Positions 10,594 through 20,569 of a DNA stretch of 64,000 nt are shown piece after piece. The notes under the pieces are model-generated. The model was given only the letters and a program-made list of their open reading frames with translations. It had not been told where the DNA came from and did not search any database. This DNA comes from Zoroaster sp. YZ-2022. Its lineage: Eukaryota; Echinodermata; Asteroidea; Forcipulatida; Zoroasteridae. Both the position numbers and the translations under genes were made by a program. Each line of letters starts with the position of its first letter. Positions within the stretch are counted from its first letter, which is position 1. The stretch spans positions 12,387,087 through 12,451,086 of the forward strand of contig CM055819.1 of NCBI GenBank assembly GCA_029582265.1, given 5' to 3'.

Positions 10594-11224
10594 CAAAGTA
10601 GTAAATAATGATGGTGCAAACCCATTCAGTGACACTACATCTTTGTTGACTTTTTGTTTTTGTTTTCCAAGATGCATTTGTCATACACATTGAAATACAG
10701 TGAATCCGTATTTGACTACATGTATTTCCAAAGTTTGTCCATTTGACAAAGAGTTTTGTGGGAATAGTACTTAGTAGGCTTTTTTGTTTGAATGTACCAA
10801 TGATGACCGATTGGTCAAATTGGGGAAACGTGTACAAGAGACAGGATATTTTTTCAGATCCTTTAGTAGCAATAGCTACATGTAAGCTTTCATGCCTCAC
10901 TCGGCAATCATCAGTTGCATGTAACGGTTCAAATTAATGAGCCCGGTGGTCTCCTGTCTTATTTTTTAGATAAGACATTGGATTGATGTTGTTTTCAAAC
11001 AGTTGTAATGTGTCCGTTTTGTTTGAGTGAGAGAGTTTGTTGTTTTTATGTGATTTGTTCATCTAATAATGAAAGCAGAACATTAAGGGTTTCATCTGGT
11101 TCTTCGAAAAAACCAGAGTCGTATGGGGTGGGAGCGAGTTTCTCAGTTGATCCTTTTGGATCTGTGTTTGTGAGATTTGCTCGGATTAGTTTCTCCTGAA
11201 TGTTTTGGGCTTTTCTGAATGCAA
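10594..11224 (-). repeat. Pseudo-LTR-like direct repeat of PLE2 (5' partial copy)
   Basis: Matches 6222-6838 over its length with small indels, several of which are insertions of ACATGTA-type sequence (near 10718 and 10880). It ends abruptly at 11224, where PLE1 sequence resumes at 11229. This is the expected trace of a head-to-tail partial copy. Confidence 0.75.
10869..10918 (-). ncRNA. Hammerhead ribozyme motif, PLE2 5' copy (complete)
   Basis: Minus strand: stem I GCAA pairing with TTGC; core CTGATGA; stem II TGCC/GGCA with loop GAGTGA; core GAAA; stem III AGCT/AGCT closed by TACATGT; then T and A at positions 16.1 and 17, giving a permitted cleavage site after A. Every conserved part is present in the right order. 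The first pair of stem II is T-T, a weakness. Stem III is longer than in the other copy because of an ACATGTA-type insertion. Confidence 0.75.
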
Positions 11225-11228
11225 CAAA

Positions 11229-11695
11229 GATGTTGTAGGGTGAGGCACGTGGTGCTGAGTGAGACCCACCAAGGGTCGGAGGATCTTAGCTACATTTGTA
11301 GATGCCGGGCTGTGTTGTAAGTGGGTGAACCTCTGGAGGCGACGATAGGGCGGAGAGGAACATCGGGTTTGTGGATCTTCGGCTGGCCAAAGAACCTGGG
11401 GCAGGATGAGTTGGAGGGTGTGAGGTGTCGGTAGATTGGATGGTAAGGGCATCGGTACGGTGGAGGGCAAGGAGTTTGCTGGCAACTCTTTTCTCTATGG
11501 ATGGGGTTCTTCTTGAGGGGGCGATATGTGCCAGATAATAAAATGTCACTTACCTTGTATTGCGATCGATCCATGATGACTGTAGCGTTGCCTTTGTCCG
11601 CGGTAAGGATGTGGATAGAACTGAGACGGATTAGGGAGAGTGTAAATACCAAGTCAGTGAATGATTTCCCCTGTATAGCTTCGCAAAATGCGACG
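11229..11695 (-). pseudogene. PLE1 reverse transcriptase N-terminal part, unit 2
   Basis: A copy of 4922-5393 with few changes. It holds TADKGNATVIMDRSQY and FGQPKIHKPDVPLRPIV. A deletion near 11435 relative to unit 1 changes the frame. It is cut at 11229 by PLE2, so the RT core with catalytic aspartates is absent. Confidence 0.75.
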
Positions 11696-12683
11696 TAATT
11701 TGGACAAGCTGCGATGGAATTTCAATACATCGCAGATTTTGCGATACAAATTGTAACAGATTTTTTCACTATTGTGGTTTAATAATAAACATTTTTGAAA
11801 TCATATTCACAAACCTTTCCTGAAATAACATTTACATGTATATTTCCGACAAAAAAATATCAAGGGATCCGTCCCGACTGGGTTTGTTTCAGTGTGTCCA
11901 GACCACGCCGGGGGTACGTCCGTGCGACATGCGTGGTCAACGATGACTTCACGACACGATGGTGTTGATGCAACAGTGATCATGACATGTGGACATGTTT
12001 TACCTATGTGCATCCGTACATGCAACATTTGCAATACATAAGGATTTTATCCGCAATGCCTAAAATTCTGTGTGCATGCAATATTTTTCTGCTGATGAAT
12101 TAACTATGGGTGAAATTCCCGAAATGGAAAAAACACAACTGCCCATTTTTTTATTTTTTTATAATTTTTTTTTTAGCTTTGCACATGTTTATTTTTTCTT
12201 CTCCCGAGTTTGGGGGTTGGAACATTGAACGCGGCGGCTGCTGATCTGGACCAGGAGTAATTTAAGAACGCGGTGGACGCGGTCTTCTTGCCGCCACAAT
12301 CTGTCTATTGTTCATGATTTTGCCCCGAGTGCCGGTGCAGACCAGCAAATAAATGTACATGTAGTACACTTTAACATATATTTTAAGTTGTTCAAATACA
12401 TGTAAATATGGTTTTCACGAAGAGATTCCACCTGAACATTAAGTTTTTCGTGATTTAAAAAAATGACTTATTATTAAAGTTTTCCAATCAAATAATTCCA
12501 ATGTTTTTTCCCGGTAAATTATTGGTCTTACCAGAATATTGTTACTGCCATTAAAAATGTTTGGTCAACGTCTTATTTGAACTGAAGACGATTCCAGTAA
12601 AACTAAGTAAGAGTAATTGCAGTGACACCATGTGAAATGCTCAATTGAGTAGTAATTAGTTCTGAAAAGAACTGGAGGTACAA

Positions 12684-12729
12684 CTCGACATTTCGATCAG
12701 TAGGCCTATGCTCTGATTGTCCTCAGGAG
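12684..12729 (-). ncRNA. Hammerhead-like motif of PLE1 unit 3
   Basis: Same layout as 3530-3569: CTGAGGA, a stem II candidate with enlarged loop (AGCATAGGCCTA), GAAAT, GTC, GAG. The change AAAC to AAAT removes a pair from the minimal stem III. Probably decayed. Confidence 0.4.
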
Positions 12730-12876
12730 AATGCCTGACTCTGGAAAATGCTGCTGCTTAAGTAGACTGCTGGAGGATCATCTCATGAATGGATGCTGGA
12801 GGATTAGTTCGTTGAGGCGCGCAGGCGGGAACTGTTGAGACTAGGATCCTAGGGGTTGGGGGAGAGGAGTGTGTGC

Positions 12877-13252
12877 TCACTGAACTGAATCAGTTGTTAA
12901 CAAGCACAGGGAGATGGAGGGTGGTTGACTTAGGATACACTGTAGGAGATCCCTCAGTCTGGGGTGAAGCCGATGTCCTGTGGCACAGTGTCGTTGATTG
13001 ACGATCTCGATGGTCTCTCTGATGTGTCTGGGGTGCCATGCATCGATGGGTGTGATGAGTTGGGCTGCCTGCCAGTCTATCTGGTGGTCCTTGATGTGTG
13101 AGTGATTGACGATGGCTGACTTTTCGAAATCTCCTCTGCGGCAATGCGCTCGGTGTTCTTTAAGTCTGATGGGGAGATTCTGTCCTGTTTCGCCGATGTT
13201 GTACACCTTGCCGCACTCACAGGGGATCCTGTAGACTCCCGCTCTGTTGCTG
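12877..13252 (-). pseudogene. PLE1 GIY-YIG endonuclease C-terminal part
   Basis: This copy keeps the 80 bases lost from unit 1: after GETGQNLPIRLKEHRAHCRR comes GDFEKSAIVNHSHIKDHQID, then WQAAQLITPIDAWHPRHIRE. This is the usual tail of Penelope GIY-YIG domains, with the conserved histidine-rich segment and the DAWHPRHIREAIEI-type end. The N-terminal YIG half is altered to YNIGETG and then truncated. Confidence 0.75.
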
Positions 13253-13283
13253 GAGGGGAATCTCTTGACAAGAGATTCCCCTC
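13253..13283. repeat. Perfect 14-bp hairpin at the PLE1 truncation point
   Basis: Arms GAGGGGAATCTCTT and AAGAGATTCCCCTC surround a 3-base loop (GAC). It sits exactly where PLE1 unit 3 ends. It may mark a repair or inverted-duplication junction. Confidence 0.7.
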
Positions 13284-15379
13284 AGCAGCATCCACATTGC
13301 AGATAATGTAGGTTGCCTCAAACAATGCAAGCATTGGTCAGGTGGTAAACACTTGGTAAATATTAGCATTCCAACACGTTTGTCTATGTGCTTCTTGAAA
13401 AAGTCCATATCGCTATGAATATCCACTGCCTCTTTGATACCTTTTTGGGATCTGTGAGCAATCTGTGCATCCGTTCCTGCTCAACCATGGTGTGTGGTGT
13501 GGGCTTATGTAAACTGCTGCAATGCGTTACATTGATTGATTTTTAGCCCATCATACTGTAAATCATCCCAATATACTGTAAGTCCAGCTTTTTCAGTGCA
13601 GCGTCAAACACCTGGTTCTCTTTCACAAACTTTTCTTACGGATTTAACCGCTTCTGGGCTGGTTGGTGGCTGCTCATTGGGTAAATGATCTTGCAGATAG
13701 ATTGAAATGGAAGCTCTAGTCAACACTGACCATACATGTTCTATGGGGTTCCTTGCAGAAAAACTCGGGCAGTGGGTGGTGGCAGTGGGTGGTGGCAAGC
13801 AGTGGGAGATGGAGGGTACATCTAGGTTTAAATTCTTGAAAATCTTCATGTAATGCAAAAACAATGTACCATTCGTTGGTCATGTGGTTAACATTGAAGT
13901 CAGCACCACCGTCTGCAAGAATAGTCACACAGGACTTGCCGCTGGCCTTAATGAGTAGTAAAAGGTCATTTGCATGACTTGCAAAGTTGTAATACTGGTT
14001 TTCATGCGAGGTCCTCTATTGATGACAATACCACTTCGTTCAGGAAGGCTGTATTTTTGTCATCCATACTTGTCGAGTGTAAGTTTTGGAGGGTTAGGTG
14101 GAGTCATCTCTAGATAACCAGCAGGAGTGATTAGATATCCAGGCGTTGGAAAGTCATGGTCCCAGTAGTTAGGCGAGTCAGCTGTTGGGAAAATGTTTGC
14201 GATTGTATACCTTTGATCAACTGCAGGAGTGGATGAGCTAACTCTCAACTTGTTCTTGTTATCCACAGAATACATGACAGAAGAGGGTGAGCACTTGCTG
14301 CATGCTTGCAGAGCATATTGCACTCGTGCAGAATAAGTAATGTTCCTTGTCATTAGCTTCTTGGCACTTTGGCGTAAATGTATCCTATGTAGTCCTTGGA
14401 GGTATTACGTCTTGCAGAGGGTGCCTTCATCCATCGCCAAATAGTAGAGAGACCTTAAATTTAAGAATGAATTTTTGTGTGTGTAATACTTTATAGAACT
14501 TCGCATTTTCACATAAATATAAAACATGCACCATATCGTTACATGCAAGCGAAAGTGCTTTATGAAAGTGGAAATATCAGTTTAACCATTACTAGATAGA
14601 AATTATAACACAGATACTGTAGCACATGCTGGAAAGTTAGAGCTTGTGAAAGTATATTTTAGGTCATGCTTGTGTAAAAATAAAAATCATAGTGAAATGG
14701 TATGATTTACTGGAAAGTGGAAAGTTTATAGTTCAACATTTGGAACAGTTTGATGTTAAAAATATTTACAGTTTAATAGATTATATTTATAATTAATTTT
14801 CAAATGGTATAATTAATGAATCAAGGTACAAATCAAAATACATGTAAGACAATTTTCAAAATGCATTTAGATTTTTTCATTCATTCTAATGCTGAATTTA
14901 GGATAGTTCTCTGAATGTGATTGCCAAGCAAACATGCAGTGCATAATTTCCGAAAATTATTTTGCGAATCTCCATTCTGACATCACAATTGACATTCAGA
15001 AAAAGTATGTACAATACTTAAATACCTCTTCTAGAATCAATTTATCAAATTACCTACTGTAAGTTCTCCCGGTGGTCTTTCAAATCGGGTACTACTTTTA
15101 GTAAATGGTTGCGTACAAATGTACATGGGCAAGTGTAGTTCCGCACTTCGCTGTTGTTTCTTGGCGTCTCCTATGGGCCTCAAATCCATTCTGCTCAATG
15201 AATTTCTGAGTTGTCTCCACAATTCCAGGAAAAAGTTGGTCAACTGCCTTGCCTTTAACGTTCGTCAGACAAACTAACATTAAAGTTCGGCCTAATGTAC
15301 AATGTATGGGTAAGGTATGGCTCGACGTACCTACATGTACTTTAGAATGATGCAACTCTACTTTAACATTAAACAACAT
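13284..15379 (-). pseudogene. DDE transposase-like gene with an intron, decayed
   Basis: Read right to left. An N-terminal exon (about 15047-15379) has FIEQNGFEAHRRRQE and FERPPGELTV and ends in a donor (AG|GTAATT). A probable intron follows (about 14455-15046). The next exon begins STIWRWMKAP and holds MYSVDNKNKLRVSSSTPAVD (first Asp) and DHDFPTPGYLITPAGYLEM. At 13860-13930 is ILADGGADFNVNHMTNEW (second Asp), and at 13735-13790 NPIEHVWSVLTRA (Glu). Near 13330-13420 a KC-x6-C-x2-C-like stretch may be the C-terminal end. The order of catalytic residues fits a Tc1/mariner-related DDE enzyme. Frameshifts and stops between 13930 and 14060 show it is not functional. I did not find flanking terminal inverted repeats. 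Confidence 0.6.
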
Positions 15380-16080
15380 GTATACAAATTAGGCGCAATC
15401 TACTCTGCACAAAATCTAGAATCTTGAGAATATTCTTACTTTACTTACCCGCCAAAATACATGTCGTTACTCGTCCATGAACTTTGCATGTCTGTGAACT
15501 TTGCATACACAGATTATAGGAAATTCAAGATGGCCGTGCCCAGTGTCACGAAGAAAACTTTTAGGAAGCTTTATGACTGTTTCATGCATGTTGTAATAAA
15601 GTCATTGAAAAGTCAAACACAAACATTTTCCTTGTCCGCAATGTTTAAAGTCATTTACAAGGAAATGGATGTTGCGCAGCTAAGTAGAGTTTCGCGAAAT
15701 CGATTTTAACAATAAGGCGCAGCTGCGCAACATTTATGTTGCGTAAAGTTATGACATGGCATAAGTTACGCACTCTTTCATGAAATCGGCTGCAGGGATG
15801 AATTACTGATTCTGGTTCTCTTACTCTTGATTTCTCCTTCTGCTCATCAATCAAATTATGAATCTAGTTGGAGTTGTCTGTAAATGCATGTCTTCAGTCT
15901 TCCAGCTCAAGTTCAGCACTGACGCGGAGACTGTGGGATACGTGCGCGACTAGCCCAGAAAGATGCACAGTCGCGCCCGGATCACCAGGTAGTCCGCTTC
16001 CGACCTAATTATACATGTAGCACACTGACCGTGACTTTGGGTGAACTCCAGTCACCTCACGGTAACGGAAGCATGCCATC
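15380..16080. other. Intergenic stretch, partly CpG-rich
   Basis: No gene supported. A plus-strand frame at 15461-15709 is open for 82 codons without a recognisable domain. The part 15900-16080 is richer in CG dinucleotides than its surroundings, as at a promoter or a younger repeat. Confidence 0.4.
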
Positions 16081-16345
16081 ATGCGGCCGTGCGCGCTACA
16101 GTATCCTGGTGTCATGGGTTTTCGATCGGATAACGGGAAAATTGTTCGGAAGCAGAAACTAAATGAAATTTTTAAAAATCACTTTCATTTTGAAATTCTC
16201 AAAGATGCAGTCTTTCATTCCGAAAGATTGTCTGTCGTTTACATGTACAGTGGTACTGTAAACGCAGGATTTAAAATTTACTGCAGGTTAATTGGAATGG
16301 TATGACTATATTTAAATATGTTCTTGTAACTCCACATGTCTACAG

Positions 16346-16495
16346 AAATAAAACCAAAGAGGAATTAGACTTGTTTTATGAAAGCCTCCTTTGCACACTA
16401 AATTCTGCCCAGCCCTCGGAAAGAGCTAAAGGTGACTGTGTGTTTGAGCTTAGGAAACTGTTGCTACATCTTGCTTGTACGAAGCACAGGAGAAG
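16346..16495 (+). CDS. Possible internal exon, unrecognised
   Basis: A 150-base open segment lies between an acceptor-like ACATGTCTACAG and a strong donor (AG|GTAAGT at 16496). It encodes NKTKEELDLFYESLLCTL and then a cysteine-containing helix ending in a basic KHRRR. Composition looks coding, and the length is a multiple of three. No domain is recognised and no partner exon is certain, though an open frame at 16081-16305 could be related. Confidence 0.3.
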
Positions 16496-16709
16496 GTAAG
16501 TCTGTGTTACTGATTTTCTGCATTTATTTGTTATAAATTAATTTGACACACTATACATGTTGAAGGTGGGGAAAGCAGTAATGTTTCCTTTATTTAAAAA
16601 AAAAATTATTTTGTATACATACATACATACATGGATTTTTTCAACATATCATTCGTTAAGATTGATTTCCGTCGGTCATCTCCGATTGATGACTGAAACT
16701 CATATACTT

Positions 16710-17800
16710 CTAGAATTTTCTACGCTTTGCTTCTCTGCAAAAATGGTCTAAATCTGACACCCCCACATTCTTCATGGCTTGATCAATAAGGTTCGGAACT
16801 TGGTGCCCCCTTTTCTTGTGGTTATTATCATTGAAAAGAAGTTGCTTAACCTCACTAGAGTTAGGCTGCCTGACTATGTGCGCCGCAAATTTGGTCTGCT
16901 GCTTCTTAATAAAGTCTGAGATGTTTTTTACTTTGCATATTTCAAGTAGTCGTTCAGTACGGATTTTCATCTTGTAGCATTCACCGTCGTCATCAGCATC
17001 ACTTGGGTCCGATTCAAGCCGCCTATCACCTCCAACTACCATTTTTCTGAGCATTTTCCTGCATCAATTTTATTGAATTGGGCATGAGTGAGATACCACG
17101 TTTGAGACGCATACATGTACGTCAGCCGTGACCTGATGAACACATTGAAATATGCCATTCTGATGTCTAATCTGATATTATAATTGGTTAGCAGTCTCTT
17201 ATACTCAGCAAATTTACCCTTGGCATTCTGAATCCTCGAATTTAACTCAACATTCCCAGTACCTGTTTCCTTATAATTAATCATACTGCCCAAAAACTTG
17301 AAGCTCTCAGAGTTTTTCACCTTCTCATTACCAAAGTTAATAATACTTTTGGGGTATTCATCGCCCTGATAATTGAAGACCATTGATTCGGTCTTGCCAA
17401 CGTTGAGCGAAAGGTGAAATTCTTTGTAGACTTCGTAAATTGTTTCTAGGCACTTTTCGAGGTCATCGGCGTTCTCAGTGCATAGGGTAGTGTCGTCTGC
17501 GTATCCATTCCAGGATGTGATGGTGGTACCTCTGGCTGGATGCTCGGATCATTGAGCCCTATCGGTGGCCGAGGTTCTTATAAGGTAGTCAAATTTCGGT
17601 GGTTTTATTCCTCGATCTGCAATTCTGTTTTCATACACCCTCATAACCATGTCGAGAAACCAACAAAATAGGCTAGGACTTTCTATGCTCCCTTGTCTGA
17701 CACCTAGACCCGTGGTGAATATCGTATCAACATCTTGTCTGAGGTAGCAAGTCGTCGTCTGGTAGACAATGGTAGAAGTGCTCCAAAAGGTCAATTATCG
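16710..17800 (-). pseudogene. RTE-like LINE reverse transcriptase, 5'-truncated relic
   Basis: Minus strand, N to C. GVRQGSIESPSLFCWFLDMV (RT palm motif) is at 17640-17700. The catalytic YADDTTLCTENADDLEKCLE is near 17480. LSLNVGKTESMVFNYQG is near 17400. FKFLGSMINYKETG and the YASQTWYLTHAQF segment lie between 17070 and 17310. The C-terminal segment is in another frame at 16710-17054. A frameshift near 17050 and a break near 17530 inactivate it. The layout is typical of endonuclease-RT type LINEs of the RTE group. Confidence 0.7.
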
Positions 17801-18109
17801 TCGTTTCGGAATTCTCTGGGGCTCTTATCCGTATTGATTCAATATTGATATATATTTTTTAAAAGGTACAGAAATTGTTATTCAAAAATGTAAAACTTAC
17901 TTGGTGTAAAGCCAAGGATGGAATTCATTTTTCCCAAGAAATAATTTTGTCTGAGGTGCTTCAAAAACTTTGAAATTATTTATTGCCAATATTGACTCAC
18001 ATCAGAATGCAAACGAAAAATCTGAATGCATTTTAAATATTTTCTCATTAAATTAATGCCAAAACATTCATTGTAAGCTGACAGTTACATGTAGTTGTCT
18101 ATTGGGCAA
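17801..18109. other. AT-rich stretch without recognised features
   Basis: No gene or repeat terminus recognised. Confidence 0.4.
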
Positions 18110-19080
18110 TTCTCCGGTAACGGAATGACGTCCATTCATGACCCAGCCAACATTTGCCCATCACCTAGAAAATGTTTTATATTAGACAACTAATCTGTGT
18201 ATGAAATGGGAGCCAAGATCCAACAGATTCATTGGACACAAATGAAAAAAAAAAAATCACCTGCTGGGTCACTTGAGGGAGGTCAAAATTTCGGTAACGG
18301 AATTACGGCGAAGGACAAGCAGTTTTCAGGTCTTGCATAAATTAATAATTAGTAACTTCCAAAAGGGGTGTTATAGACTTTAGTAGGGTTAATAACTACA
18401 CGTACAATGCAAAATAAAATTTGAAATATTACTCCTTCATTGAAAAAAATGACCTTCAATCATGGTAATGGAATTACGTCAGGACGGTAACGGAATTACG
18501 TATTGTATTTGTACATGTCTAAAAATAGCGCTAAATGTAAAGTTAAAAGAAAAGTAAAAAAAAACAAAAAAACAGTATTTTATTTGAATTTCTACATTTA
18601 GGCATATCCATTTTGTGTTATTTATGATATGCAATAATGTTCTCATGAGTACATATCCTGAACATACATGTACATAATCCAATTAAATATGCCAACTTAA
18701 CAATTTCCAACCAAATTAATGAGCGTTTACTACATGTACATGTACTGCCCATAACCACTGTACAAATAAATGTACAATAGCATACTTTTACATTCAAACT
18801 AAACATGTCATATTTTTAGGAAACTGTGTTTTTTACAGTTTTTTTATTGAAAAATATTTATTAATTAATATTTATTAAATAAAAGTTTGTCACAGAAGAT
18901 GTCAAAAGTCACAGTAAAAGTTAATGTAACAGTAATAAAAACTTGAATATAAGTGCAGTGCAAATCCGTAACCATGGTTACCGTAATTCCGTTACCGTAT
19001 ATTAAAGTACTACGCAAATGTCTGAAAGTGAATGTTTTTTTTATAAAACTTGTAGGGAGGTACATGTATATTTAGAAAAA
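18110..19080. repeat. Repeat with recurring GTAACGGAATTACG motif (left part)
   Basis: GGTAACGGAATTACG or close variants occur near 18115, 18290, 18465 and 18485 in direct orientation, and inverted near 18972-18996. The same motif appears at 27833, beyond the two Helitron-like elements. The block is probably one older repeat split by their insertion. AT-rich between the motifs. Confidence 0.55.
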
Positions 19081-19102
19081 AAACAATGGTGGGATTTTTA
19101 TT

Positions 19103-19255
19103 AGTTGTTACGACCTGGTAGTCGGAACAGCTATTGTTTCTGTCAAGATTTTTATTATTTTTATTATTAGCTGTTACGACCTGGTAGTCGGAACAGCTAT
19201 TGTTTCTGTCAAGATTTAAATTTTTTTAGCTGTTCCGCTAATGGCGGGAACAGCT
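19103..19255 (+). repeat. Three successive 5' terminal palindromes of Helitron-like family 1
   Basis: Palindromes at 19103-19132, 19169-19198 and 19228-19255 each end in AACAGCT and are each followed by ATTGTTTCTGTC and T-rich sequence. The layout parallels the 44.6-64 kb family, where the terminal palindrome is followed by ATTGTTTTTGTTCG and T-rich, CTT-rich sequence. The AGCTGTTAC arm reappears inverted (GTAACAGCT) just before the 3' hairpin at 23071, so it is a subterminal inverted repeat. Confidence 0.7.
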
Positions 19256-19959
19256 ATTGTTTCTGTCGGGATTTTTATTTTTTTAAATTATTATTCTTCC
19301 CTTCCGCCAAAACCCCATTGCCATAGCGTGGGCCCCTTGTGCGTGGCAAACGTCCTTCTTAGGATTAAAAGAAAGAGTCAAATCATATACCATATGGAAG
19401 CTAATGCCTTTATCTAATTTATAGATGTAATTAGACTAAAATTCTTAATTAATTAGCTTAGTTATAGTTACATGAATATTTAATTAGGCAATCTTGTTAC
19501 CACCATAGCTCAAGAAGTATACACCCGATCATCAAACTTTTTTTCAGTTATACATTTGTGGGGTATTGTAGATGTGCCTTTTGGCCTGCAATGTCTTGTG
19601 ACGTCATCATGACATCATTTATAGCGCATTTTGTATCTGTGTACAAAACACATGCACTGAAAAAGTTGATGTGACCAAGTCGCTTCCTTATTCGGCAGTA
19701 ATTCTCCACATCTTTGTACATAATACACAAACAGATATGACGTGGGACTTGTTTGCGAGTCCAATTAATTACGATCTTTGAACGCAATAATAATACATAG
19801 GCCTTATACTAGTATTCCACACACGTTGTGTTGTTATTGCATTCTTAACAGGCTTCAGGGCCAATTACTTTGTGCACAACACGTATGCATAATACACGTT
19901 ATGGACCCGTTTTTCAAATCCTACATATGTTTAATTGATGCCGCTCTAGCTAGGCACCA

Positions 19960-20445
19960 TTACTAACGTGTACACACGTTGTGTAGTTATTTCATTACTA
20001 AGTAAATGACATGAAAGCAGAGCGTCCGATTCCTTTCAGTTTCTTTTTGATAATTACAATGAGTCCATTACATTGACGACGAGGATGAAAAGCTGATTTT
20101 AACTGTCACCGGTGAGCATTCTTTTCATATGATAGCATACATTTCTAGCAAAAAGGAAAATAGTAAAGAGGGCCGGACATTTTCGTAACGTTAAGTCCCA
20201 TTGTTTTACGTACATTGTAAGTGCAGCAATATACACATCGTTAGTTTAACCAGTAGCAATATGGCGGAACAACCACTAGCAAGTAGCAGTGACCGTCGTA
20301 AATGAAACAAGGACTTTGAAAACTGAACCATTCACTCACTACGACGATCAGATATCTAACCGGTAAGGCTTGGGGAGATTGGTTATAGGGAATTGAGCAT
20401 GAATTCCGCTATTTTCGAATTACTAAACCGTATTTTGTAAAAGAA
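19960..20445 (+). pseudogene. Ty3/gypsy-like LTR end, primer site and gag start relic (copy 1)
   Basis: CCATTACA then TTGACGACGAGGATG resembles an LTR end followed by a primer-binding-site-like sequence. Downstream, at 20262, ATGGCGGAACAACC opens a short frame. An IEHE(F)RYF-like gag N-terminal pattern follows after a TTA-TAG break near 20384. The same relic with the same stop is in copy 2 (23800-24300), so it was already dead when the element duplicated. Confidence 0.45.
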
Positions 20446-20569
20446 AAATTCTCAAAAAATCTTCAGTTTGTGCACAAATTAACGTTAAGTAGTAAAGTAC
20501 CTATTTATTTGTATGCACGCATTGGGATAGTACTGACCATCAATCCCATAAACAGAATTGGTGTAAAGA

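Larger units (their letters stand above)
6222..11225 (-). mobile_element. Penelope-like element PLE2 with partial tandem copy
   Basis: The element reads on the minus strand: a 5' partial copy (10594-11224), a leader, ORF1 (8870-9586), the RT frame (6655-8719) and a 3' region (6222-6654). The 10594-11224 block is a slightly diverged copy of 6222-6838, giving about 0.62-kb direct repeats at both ends, as in Penelope pseudo-LTRs from head-to-tail copies. Both repeats carry a hammerhead motif. RT motifs differ strongly from PLE1, so this is a separate lineage. Confidence 0.78.
6091..12486 (-). mobile_element. PLE1 tandem unit 2, split by PLE2
   Basis: The unit starts with the PLE1 terminal block (6091-6225). 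At the point where unit 1 continues into the RT C-terminus, PLE2 begins instead. PLE1 resumes at 11229, at the position equal to 4922 of unit 1, and ends with the noncoding block at 12486. The stretch equal to 3461-4920 of unit 1 is missing. PLE2 therefore replaced, rather than simply interrupted, this part, pointing to a deletion or template switch at insertion. Confidence 0.7.
12487..13253 (-). mobile_element. PLE1 tandem unit 3, truncated
   Basis: The terminal block (12487-12615) and the 3' part of PLE1 up to the GIY-YIG motif match 3334-4070. The copy stops at 13252 inside the endonuclease and is followed at once by a perfect hairpin (13253-13283). Confidence 0.75.
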
